The notes under the pieces are model-generated. The model was given only the letters and a program-made list of their open reading frames with translations, was not told the DNA's origin and did not search any database. Position numbers and translations under genes: made by a program. Below, in pieces: positions 54,391 to 64,000 of a stretch of 64,000 nt of DNA; position 1 is the first letter of the stretch, and each line of letters starts with the position of its first letter. Source of the stretch: Harmothoe impar (taxonomy: Eukaryota > Annelida > Polychaeta > Phyllodocida > Polynoidae); contig OX381706.1 of the NCBI GenBank assembly GCA_947462335.1, forward strand, positions 14,112,784 to 14,176,783, read 5' to 3'.

Positions 54391-55744
54391 GATTACGCCA
54401 ATCACACTGTGTGCTTGCCCAGGGGCCGAATAATTGGAGTGTTCCGATTGGTCCAAAGTACACCCACCTATCCCCTATGCACAGACATTTTCCTTACTTT
54501 ATGTGCAAACAATGCCAGACCCACACCCCAGCCCCGCGCCAAATCATGGCAGGCAGAGGAACCCACAATCAATAAACATATCATCTTGTCAATTAGGATA
54601 ATTGGGATCCAGAGGAGGCTTGATTTATGGTGCTGGTAATTACAAGCAGGGTGCCCTTTTTTGGTGGTTGGGTGTCTTTTGTTTCTTCATCCCATCTTGT
54701 CACTGAGACCAGCGCCCACATGATAAGAGCCATGCACAGGTTTTAACTAGACCCCGGCTTGGTGAGTGAGTGAGTCGTAGGGTATACTGGAATGTGCTGC
54801 TGTGCTAACGACTGTGCTGGGCCATTCCGTGCTACCGGGTACATAGACAATTTTAAGGAACTTTCCCCGCATGACCCTCTCAGATCATAATAATTCTCCA
54901 CCTGTGTGAAGATATATGTAGTTCATGACTGGATGCAAAATTATACCATCCAACTCCCGTAACTTTCCGAGATGTTAGCTGCTGAACATTAAGGGGTTTG
55001 GCCTTCAGTTTGCAAAATCCCATTTTGGTGTCATCTTCAAAATATAATATTTTCAGAATGCAATGAGCTACATGCGGGGAACACTTGTTGAAATAACTTG
55101 GAATGGCCCTGCTACCAAATCACCATGGTCATCTTAATGACAATACAGACCCGCAGTGTCCGCAATGAGATGGCTCTGGTGTATACCCTAGTGCCTGTTA
55201 CCTGACATTTGGTACCACACCTTTTTATGTACCTTACAGCCCACACTCACTCACCAAACCGACGTCTAGTTAGAGCCTGTGGAGCCACGTGACATGGTAG
55301 GGCGAGCTCTGATACCCAGTGACATTTTCTCAAGTTCTCTGAGGTATACTTGAATCCAACTTTGACATCGCATCAACATATTGCCATTTGATATATGCAA
55401 TATTTAAGAGAGTATCAACTTGTTAAGCCCCTTATCTGATACATTAACATATGTATACACTTAGGAAAAGACCGAGCTTTGTGGCAAACCTTCTTTGCTG
55501 GAAAGTCCCCCTTTCTGGTCACATGTGTCTCGAGGGAGGGAGTACAGGGCAGAGAAAAGCCAAAGTCCTGTTGGCATGGCTACTGCTATGTAGTACTATG
55601 CATTGATGAGGTAGGGCTGGGGTTGCCAATATTTCCTCAGCTTTTGCCATGTTGGTAAAATGATATGGTTGCTTGAAAGTTGGCAAAAGACGCAGTGCAT
55701 TGATGCTGATATCCATTGCTCTTGTTTGTAGAGAGATCCTATCA

Positions 55745-55968
55745 ACTTTTTAAGGATGGCATGTCGCTGAAAGATGGTATTTGTTGTCATGATGCTTGAA
55801 TGCAGCACCGGGGCAGCATTGGTGCATCATGCCGACCCTTTGGGAGTGTATCAGCCTGTAGGGATGCTGGAATGCAGCCCTAGCGAGTTACTCGCCAGGG
55901 CTGCATTCATGCACAATGGAAACCAAGGCCATGATGCATCAAGGCATTATGCCACCCTTAAAGGGTTA
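55745..55968. mobile_element. MITE, 'ggacggcatg' palindromic family
   Basis: tttttaaggatggcatgtcg to cacccttaaagggttaa, with one lobe intact (gcagccctagcgagttactcgccagggctgc). Confidence 0.8.
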
Positions 55969-56956
55969 ACTATTGTTTGTTTCAGACTTTTGGTAATTTC
56001 CCATCTGCTTTGCACCTCCATGTGCATTTAGTCTGCTGCCAGGTTACAGGTCTCACTCATCATTCAATTAGTGTCTCCTATTTTAAACTCATCTCCATCA
56101 TTCTCAAAAGAAATGCATCGCTAAGTGTCAGGTTTCAGAAAGCAGGGAAAATAACTAACACCTGCTTGAAATCTGGCTCCTGAAAGGCATGAGCCATTTG
56201 TCTTCCGTTTGTGTTAAAACAAGGGCGTGGCGTTAAAACTCATAAAGTACCGGCATACCCCAGATGGGTAAGATTGCCTGCGTTGAACCACCGTAGTTGG
56301 TGGTCTCTGTAATATATGTGCCTGTATTAAGTTTTTTTGGAGAGCATACTTGGTCCCTTTGACTACTATGCTGTGTTACCCTGCCTGAAATAGGATCTTA
56401 GATAAGCGCTTATAAGCTTGTAGAAGCACAGGGTTTAAATGCCTGCCAGATTGAGGACTGCCCTGGCACTGTATTGCAACAGTTGATCATATTAGATAGG
56501 ATTTATCTTTTTGTACATATTTATTTTGTTGCATATCTTAATATCATTTTAGGCAAAATACAGAAACTTGTTCCTAATTGTCGCAGTTAAAACAGATAAT
56601 ATTAAATGCAATTGAATAACATAATTCCCATGTTACACTCTTGTCAAAAGTTGTAGATTCTAGATCTGATACTAACAACTACCATCAGCTAGTACCTGTA
56701 GCTGCTACCAGGGGGCGACACTCACTAATTGGCGCGATGCTGATGTTAATTTAGCCATAAACAATGTCGCGCTGATCGAGTCGGCCATAAAGTGCGCAGA
56801 CACCTGATCAACAAGTCCTCGGCCTAATTAAAACCACACGACTCATTAAAACTGCATGTCGGTATTAGCCGTAATCACGGGACTCTGCCGCCGCGAGGCG
56901 ACCCAACTACCCGACATCATCACCGCCGACCAGCAATACATGGCAGTCTCCTGCTA

Positions 56957-57180
56957 CCGTAGAACCTCGCGTATAACCCGCGGCTATTATGCAGGTCAGA
57001 TCATCACTGTGGCTTATAGGATCAGGCTAAATTGAAGGTGCGGCGTATCCACGAGTTTTTAGATGTATACCACAGTACTAATGTCACCATAATCACACCC
57101 CCTGTGCGGCTTATAGGATATTCCCAGAGTCTAGGTGCGGCTAATACGTGAGTTCGGCTTATACGCAGGGTTTTACGGTA
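56957..57180. mobile_element. MITE, 'cgcgtataagcc' family, opposite orientation
   Basis: Ends taccgtagaacctcgcgtat and cgcagggttttacggta. Internal features run reversed relative to 13335-13560. Confidence 0.8.
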
Positions 57181-57456
57181 GACTGTCTACCTGCTTGTCT
57201 GGTGGAAGCTCTACACACTTTTTGGCCATCTAGCCTCCTGTCTGCCAACTGCTATATTTAATGCTTACTAATGCTGGGCTACATGGTGTTTAGTATTTGC
57301 CTTTATACAGATACTACTAGTGGGATATGTACTTTAGAGACACTCCATAATTATGGCTAAATAAATGCCAGATGGTCCATCTATCCTTGGCTCATGGATT
57401 GTTAGCATTCCTCTGGTCTATACTTCTACTCTAGCCTGATGATAAATTGAATGATT

Positions 57457-57772
57457 AGGCCAAGTTAAAAAAAAGGTGTGTTTCAGGTTACCCGACCCTA
57501 TCTAGCAAAAGAGGGCGGACCCTAGAAATTTTTATGCAATTTTGAAAAAATATTTATATTTTAGGTCATTTTGGGGCTATTTAAGGGTCGATTTGATAGT
57601 CCACGAGTCAAGGCGGTCATCGGCGAGTCTGCATTGAAGTTTGTGAGTCGATTTCTGGGTACTTTTCAGCCCAAAGTAAAAAAAAAATCAAAAAATTAAA
57701 AAATCCGACCTACCTACCCTAGATTTTCAGACCATGTAACCTGAAACACACCTTTTATCTTTTTTTGGCCTT
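57457..57772. mobile_element. MITE, 'aggttacccgacc' family
   Basis: aggccaagttaaaaaaaagg tgtgtttcaggttacccgaccctat pairs with gaccatgtaacctgaaacacacc and tttttttggcctt. Relative at 61393-61657. Confidence 0.8.
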
Positions 57773-57804
57773 AGCAGTCGTTTTTCTATCTCTAATTAGA
57801 GACC

Positions 57805-58150
57805 AATAAGATTGAGCGTGTGAGTGGCCTCACAGATGACTCAGGGTAAGCTGGAGCTGGAGCTTATCATGTACTTAGATATAGTACTCCCTTATCATCA
57901 TTCATCGGTCAATTCTGGCACCAGAAATGAATTCCTTGTTAAAAAGCACCCTCAAGTCATGTGTCATACATGTATGTTATTCCATTTCAGGCCAGCAGGT
58001 GGGTGTGGGTGAGCAGGTGGGTGTGGGAGAGCAGGTGGGTGTGGGTGTGCAGGTGGGTGTGAGCGACAGTTGCAGGCTGCGGGCATGTACCGCCTTTTGT
58101 CCCTATCAAAAAGCGAGTCGATCGGACGATAAACAGCAGAGATACGGGTG
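57805..58150. repeat. Second copy of the gtgggtg-minisatellite repeat
   Basis: Counterpart of 8430-8790 with units gcaggtgggtgtgggtga, and the flanks gatgactcagggt and aaaaagcgagtcgatcgg. Confidence 0.65.
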
Positions 58151-59211
58151 GTACAATTTCGTCTGCACACGTTGACATCTCGCGCAGTACAAGAAGTACC
58201 AGTGGCGCCACTCTTCGACGTGTGGCATGTGCTAGCCTCACTTCCACCTCTTTTGGTTCATTTAAAACATAGTTATCGGTAGGTGGGGAGGAGGTGGGGA
58301 GAAAATAGGGGGAGGGGGGAGGGGGGGTGTGGGGGGTTGATATTTTCCCGTATTCTGTGTTTGGACTGTGTTATTGTAAAATTTGGAAGTGATCTGTGAT
58401 CCCCTTGTTTGTGCTATCATACCTAAATTCATTCTCTGCATCTGACAGTTTACATGTCCCACTTTTTCTGTTGTGTGTTTTAGACTGGTGGTAGAATGTG
58501 CCCAGTTTTTGCCCAGTTTGGGGGTAGAAAGAGTGAAATACGGGCAAATTCGCTGAAAAAGTCATTTCTATCTTCTGTTGAAAACGCTTAAGCCTTGAAG
58601 TCTATGGGTGTCCGAAGCGGGTGATAGATTTGGTTTAGTACATTTCCATAATAGCAAAAGAGAGAAATAAATTCGTGAAGATCGCAGTTCAATATTTTGA
58701 AGAAAAATTGAGTTTTATAGAAAAAATTTTGAGGAAAATGCTGTCCCCCGATCTTGCCTATGTCATGGGTTTTTCCACATGTCTCTATGTCGAATGATAA
58801 CCGAAATATAACAATTCTCCTATGTAACAAAACAGTCTTAAAATGCAAAATTGGTAGGTGTATATTACTCAGGGTTAATTAAACCCTGAGTCAACAATAT
58901 GAGATGTTTACAACATAGCCATTGCATGTAATGGTCATCTTTTCTTGCTGCATCAGTTTATAGCATCGTGTAATCACACACATCTGCTGTATATTCTGTC
59001 CCATGGTTGACTTCCTCTGTTTTCTTGGTCCCCATCTGTCTGTTCTCAGAGTGTACTTCCTAATTGGGACAATTTTCCCCCGTCCATGGGTCCTCATTTA
59101 CCCCTCCTTTCCCTTCCCGCTACTTTTCCCCTTAATCTCCTCTCCCTCGTCATCTCAATCAGCGCTGTAAGTGCCCTGCTCATCTGATGAGGCGTCCGGG
59201 GTATCAACGTA

Positions 59212-59459
59212 AACCCTTTAAGGACGGCATGATGCCTTAATGCATCATGCCTTTGGTATCATAATGCATGAATGCAGCCCTGGCGAGTAACTCGCCAGGG
59301 CTGCATTCAAGCATCATACCGACCCTATGGGGTTCAGACACCCCCGAAGGGTTGGCATGATGCACCAATGCAGCACCGGCGAGTTACTCGCCGGGGCTGC
59401 ATTGGTGCATCATGACGACAAATGTCGTCTTATTAGTGACATGCCGTCCTTAAAGGGTT
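59212..59459. mobile_element. Best copy of the 'ggacggcatg' multi-hairpin family
   Basis: 248 bp. Ends aaccctttaaggacggcatg and catgccgtccttaaagggtt are perfectly inverted. Between them are three further self-complementary blocks: gatgcatgaatgcagccctggcgag/ctcgccagggctgcattcaagcatc; accctatggggtt-agacac-cccgaagggt; and gatgcaccaatgcagcaccggcgag/ctcgccggggctgcattggtgcatc. The whole sequence can fold as a stem with three arms. No ORF. Flanking TTAA or TA is possible. Confidence 0.9.
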
Positions 59460-60204
59460 AATTGTAACGCTGATGGTTGGTAGGTGGAGATTACACCCTC
59501 GGCTTTACGGGTTAGTCCCTGGACGATCCAGGTGCCCCCATCAGCCGGTCGGCGTTTGCCCCTTGTCTGCGTTGTACGGCTCGCTGCTTTACGACCATTA
59601 TTTCCTCCTCACGCACTCAGCGCATCAACCCTGCACCGACACACGCACGCACAAAGCTGGTTACCAGATCCTTCCCCAGGTAGACTCTGGTAACTACCAC
59701 TATGACCATGAACTTGAATTTAGCTGGGTTTTGGCAGTCACTGATGGTAGATTAGAACCAGCGAGCAGGAACAAGGAGGTACAACAGGAGCTCTCCCATC
59801 ATACTTTCTGGTTCTAGTTCTGGTCCGTGTTCACTGGTTCCAAGCTACCCGCAGGGATTGCACAAAACCAGTAAAATCAAAGTTCAAGGTCAAGGTGGTG
59901 TTTACAAGTGCCTTCTGTCCCAGAATGACAAGTGGGAAAAGTGTAAACCGAGCGGCCCCTCACGTATGTACACTGTACATTCACCGGCCTCAGTTACTGG
60001 TAGATTACCCCTACTTCACCTTGTTTTGTAATTCGTCTTTCTCATTCCGTTGAATGAATATCACTCTGTTAGATTCCGACTAAATTGGAAATTTGTTTCT
60101 TTCAGTGATACAAATTGACTTTTTTTAAATATTTGTTACAGTCATCATGTAATGGGGTGCCAGAACTTGATGGTAAAGAATTCTTCTTGTGTGTATTAGG
60201 ACAT

Positions 60205-60482
60205 TCATTGTTCCAGTGTAGCTTATAGGATGGGCACCAAGGCAGGGTGCGGCCTATACACACGTTTTTTAGATGTATACTACAGTACTAAAGTCACCAT
60301 CATCAACCCAACTCTGTGGCTTATATAATTTGTCAAAGTTAGGAGTGCGGCTTATAAATGCCCGAAGAAAACCTGTACGAGATACAAATTGATCAAATAT
60401 CATGAAAATGAATGAAATTTGTTTTAAACAAAAAAGAAATCAAGAAATATGCGAGTTAGACTTATACGTGAGAATTTACGGC
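60205..60482. mobile_element. Diverged 'cgcgtataagcc' family copy
   Basis: Reversed layout (gcttataggatgggcaccaa ... gtatactacagtactaaagtcaccat) ending ttatacgtgagaatttacgg. About 60 bp of unrelated sequence interrupts it near 60390-60450. Confidence 0.6.
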
Positions 60483-60579
60483 AAATTTCTTCTTTACAAT
60501 TGGCTCCCTGGTCCGCCTTCTGGCTGGCTAGCAACACACCAGACTCACAGCATGCAAGGACACCATAACTATGTGTTAA

Positions 60580-60826
60580 CCCTTTAAGGACGGCATGTCG
60601 CTAAAAGATAACATCTGTCGTCATGATGCACCAATGCAGCCCCAGCGAGTGACTCTCCCGGGGGCTGCATTGGTGTATCATCCCAACCCTTCGGGAGTGT
60701 CTCTACCCCGTTTGGTTGGCGTAATGCTTCAATGCAGCGCTGATGAGTTACTGACCAGGGCTGCATTCAGGTATCATACCGACCAAGGGCGATGTATTAG
60801 TGCATCATGCCGTCCTTAAAGTGTTA
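60580..60826. mobile_element. MITE, 'ggacggcatg' multi-hairpin family, complete
   Basis: Ends ttaaccctttaaggacggca and gccgtccttaaagtgttaa. Same three-lobe layout as 59212-59459 but with the two large lobes in the opposite order (caccaatgcag lobe first). Confidence 0.88.
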
Positions 60827-61392
60827 AGAGCACACAGCATGAACCAACAGGGACTGGCTATCCTCCATTATGGATTGATTGCTGATGGTCTGGCACCGAT
60901 AGGGGTTCTTCTTTCTCTACCGACCCACCCCAACCTGTCACATTTAGGTGGCTTTATACGTTATACTATTTGATATAATCCCTCCAAAGTGCAAATTTCA
61001 TTGACCAAATTTTTTCTTTCAAGCACTATGAGTTTCATATCTAATAATCATATTGAACAGTTGCCAGCCTTTTCTACCTCTAACAAGCAGCATTTTATCA
61101 GATATTTAAGCAACTATCTGCTGTATGTTCCATGTTCCAAGATTGTGAACCAACTCTGGCAAGCAGTGTGAGTAAGACACAAGTAGTACATAATATGGAT
61201 GTCGATCCCTAGCACAGGTTTCTACTAAGCGTACCTTCCCAATCTTAAGCCCCCACCTTCACTTCCAATTACAAGGTGCAATGAAAAGACCTTACGTTCA
61301 CAGGCTTGTCGGACTGAGAGAGAGAGTAAAGATACAGGTTTCTTCTATCAGCGCTACATTGGGGAACATTACTTCGGTACAAGTATTTGGAT

Positions 61393-61657
61393 GGGGCCCC
61401 CAAAAAAAGAATGTTTGTTTCAGGTTACCCGACCGACCCTATCAAAACAGGGCCAACCCTACGTTTTTTAATGCAATTTTGAAGACATTTTCGTATTTTT
61501 TTTACCCTTTTTTGGTCAATTTTTGGGTCTTCTGAGAGACTGGCTAGTCCCGGTGGCTAGTACTTTCATCTACAAAAAAAAAGTTAAAAAAAATCCGACC
61601 TACCGACCCTACATTTTCTGCCCATGTTACCTGAAACAACCCTTTTTTTTGGGCCTG
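61393..61657. mobile_element. MITE, 'aggttacccgacc' family
   Basis: gggcccccaaaaaaagaatg tttgtttcaggttacccgaccgaccct and its complement catgttacctgaaacaaccc with ttttttgggcc. Confidence 0.8.
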
Positions 61658-61867
61658 ATTGTCACTACAGCCAGGATAGGACGGATGGCAACACTGGCCG
61701 GGCTGGGACACACTGTGCTGATACTACAGTGCTATCATTAGTTGTCTGAGTTTACAGAGGCTATATCCCCCTATACTGGAGCTGGGTGATTAAGCTGCAA
61801 GACTAACCCTTTTAATAAGGACTGTATACATGCCAGAGTAACTCACCAGTGCTGCATCCAAGCATCA

Positions 61868-61985
61868 GGGGCGTGGCCAGCAGCTTTAAAGTAGGGGGGA
61901 CTGAGGGGTACATTGATCCTTTTTTACCCCTTTTTACTTGACCTTTTTGGTTTGACCTTTTTGGGGGTTGGTCAAAAGTTGACAT
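61868..61985. repeat. Repeat shared with 48730-48880
   Basis: aggggcgtggccagcagctt taaagtagggggga and ttggtcaaaagt match. The right part switches into the ggacggcatg family (gacgtcaaatgtcgccttttagcgacat), so one copy has inserted into or recombined with the other. Confidence 0.6.
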
Positions 61986-62557
61986 GACGTCAAATGTCGC
62001 CTTTTAGCGACATGTTGTCCTTAAAGGATGTTAAGCAGGTTGTTATGAGCAGCTCTGAGTAGCTCACACCTCGGCCTGAGCTGCTCGTCCACAGAGATCA
62101 GTCTCCAACTCCCAGCCCGATGCCATGACATGAGCTGGGAGCAGACCTTCCTTTGACTTTTGCGCCAGTTTGGTGGCGCAAAATGTTTGTATTGGGCAAT
62201 ACACACCCAACTGCAGACAGATTTTTATCTAGATCAAAGGGGGCATTTAGGGCTACTGTGTATTAACATGTTTATTTGAAAGAGGTAACTAGAATATGTT
62301 TATTGCACCAGAAGGCTGCTTGCTCCCAGGCTATCCCACTGGTAGGATAGCCGCTGGCCGAGGCTGCACAGAGATACCAGTAGACGCTGGCCGCGTTTGC
62401 TGACAGCACCAGCGTTGAGCCTGCTGCAACTGATTCTATCTTATTCTGTGATCTACTCCGCTCTCCAGAGTTATGGCTTTTTCTCCGTTTATCGCTCATG
62501 CTTTATGTTACAGCCTAGACTAACAGGCAGTTTTCCTTAATCTACATTCTACATGCT

Positions 62558-63006
62558 AACCCTTTAAGGACGGCATGATACCTTAATGCATCATGCCCTT
62601 GGTCGTCATGATGCATGGATGCAGCCCTGGCGAGTAGCTCACCACTGCTGCATTCAAGCATCATGCCGACCCTATGGGGTTGAGACACTCCCGTAGGGTC
62701 GGCATGATGCATCAATGCAGCAACGGTGAGTAACTCGCTGAGCTGCATTGGTGCATCATGACGACCAAGGACCATGTGATGCTATACGGCAACATTTGTT
62801 GGCATGATGCACCAATACAGCCCTGGCGAGTTTCTCGCCTGTGCTGCATTGGTGCTTTTACCCTTCGGGAGTACATCAAACATGTAGGGTTAGCATGATA
62901 CATGCAGGCATGATTGCAACTCTTGTAAGTAGACTGGCCAGGGCTGCATGCATGCATCATGCCGACAAAGCAGAATTTTTGCATTAAAGCACTGTGTCGT
63001 CCTTAA
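62558..63006. mobile_element. Extended 'ggacggcatg' family copy with extra lobes
   Basis: Starts aaccctttaaggacggcatg. It has the usual two lobes to about 62775, then another caccaatacagccctggcga lobe (62800-62855) and a degraded lobe (62895-62965), ending ctgtgtcgtccttaaa. Looks like two copies fused or one copy with internal duplication. Confidence 0.8.
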
Positions 63007-63354
63007 ATGTGCTATAGCTGCAACTTTTTGGTTTGCCAGGATTCATTTTAGGTTCTGGCTTTTAAGGGTCGTTGACTTATCCATGTTTTCACACCCAAAT
63101 TTGTATATTCAATTTTATCCAAAAGAATTAGTGATTAATTTAATTCATGTGCAGACTCAAGGCATGTAAGAACACAGACTAAATGTGAGTTCCAAAGTAA
63201 CCCCGAGCAGGAAGTGATTAGAACCAACACGTGATGGCATGACTTAGAGAAGTTCAAAGTCTGCATTAAGAGGACGTGATGTTTTAGGGGCCGGTCTAAC
63301 TCTGGTACAATGCAGTACCAGAACCAAGCGACATAGCTCGTCCAGAGTCAAGGT

Positions 63355-63762
63355 TGTCTAATGGCGAATAGATTTGGCAGTTCTGCATTCAAGTACCATG
63401 CCGACCATATGGAGTTGATACACTCCCAAAGGGTCAGCGAGTAACTCGCCAAGGCTGCATTTATGCATCGTATGATGACAAAAGGCATCTCACATTAAAT
63501 CACTGGACCCTTTAAAGGCGAAATGGTGCATTGATGTATCATGCCCTTTATAATAGTCGTCATGATGCATGAATGCAGCCCTGGTGAATAACTTACCAGT
63601 GCTGCATTCAATCAACATGTTGACCCTATGGGATTAATGCACTTCCGAGGGGTCGGCATGATGCAGCAATGCAGCACCAGCGAGTTACTCGCTGGGGCTG
63701 CATTGGTGCATCATGACGACAAATGTCATATCTTGGCGACATCCGTCCTCAAAGGGTTAACT
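63355..63762. mobile_element. Two adjacent 'ggacggcatg' family copies
   Basis: 63355-63500 is a degraded partial copy. 63506-63762 is nearly complete, from accctttaaaggcgaaatgg to gtcctcaaagggtta, with both lobes intact (gcaccagcgagttactcgctggggctgc). Confidence 0.8.
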
Positions 63763-64000
63763 TAAAGCATTAGGCTGCCCTTGGTGGGTTAGACTCTAGC
63801 CTAGACTGCCTACCGTCCCCGTCTAGGGCAATGGGGAGAGGGGAGGGAGTCTGAAAAGTGTACAGACTTGAGCAAGTCTATCCTCTACTATACAGACTTG
63901 AGCAAGTCTTAGTCTAGCCTAGTAGGCTAGTTGTAGACCTGGATGGTCTGGGGCCGGGCAAAGGCAGAGTCAGCTGTGGCGAGTTGCTCACCATAAGTAG

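Larger units (their letters stand above)
52143..64000 (-). other. Presumed tetraspanin first intron, no exon seen
   Basis: The stretch upstream of tetraspanin exon 51948-52142 was searched by eye on the minus strand for a first coding exon (Met, basic residues, start of TM1 with an FNxxFW-like motif, phase-0 donor); none was found. MITEs make up much of it. Short ORFs at 59473-59817 and 62272-62499 have no recognisable family. Confidence 0.4.

Noticed and set aside
59473..59817. 114-residue plus-strand ORF
   Set aside because: No homology recognised, and it overlaps a second ORF in another frame. Treated as chance.
62272..62499. Minus-strand ORF starting MSDKRRKSHN as tetraspanin exon 1
   Set aside because: It lacks the expected TM1 start motif and a phase-0 donor at the right place.

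Overview
The window is animal nuclear DNA: three spliced genes, all on the minus strand, set in dense miniature inverted-repeat elements, satellites and one LINE. Every exon was rebuilt from splice sites, reading phase and family similarity; there is no prokaryotic gene organisation. A cephalochordate (amphioxus, Branchiostoma) is the best guess. The reasons are the mix of conserved bilaterian genes, very high MITE and poly-G load, and minisatellites whose unit spans a 5' splice site, a structure I recall being described in amphioxus as 'mirage minisatellites'. The species is an inference.

Layout on the plus axis: 969-1966 holds the first two coding exons of a TAB1 homologue, continuing off the left edge. 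3396-23268 is a complete NUP85 (nucleoporin of the Y-complex) in 22 coding exons, 659 codons plus stop, close to the 656 residues of the human protein. Three NUP85 introns (after exons 10, 13 and 15) start with a tandem array whose unit carries a copy of the exon/intron junction. 23786-27710 is a 5'-truncated non-LTR retrotransposon with a 1127-residue endonuclease/reverse-transcriptase ORF. 27711-34000 is gene-free: MITEs, a roughly 1-kb nested inverted-repeat block, and a 145-bp satellite with an RFX-type X-box palindrome lodged inside a second satellite. 34000-39300 is repeat-poor and may be a long 3' UTR. 39308-52142 is a TspanC8-type tetraspanin with six shared exons and three homologous terminal exons that would give three alternative C-terminal tails. 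Its first coding exon was not found and probably lies beyond 64000. 52143-64000 would then be its first intron, crowded with MITEs, including the best copies of a multi-hairpin palindromic family.

The three genes are not a functional pathway: TAB1 is a kinase-complex adaptor, NUP85 a nuclear pore scaffold and the tetraspanin a membrane organiser. The most striking points are the donor-spanning minisatellites in NUP85, one of which predicts an in-frame 22-residue insertion, and the triplicated tetraspanin terminal exon.
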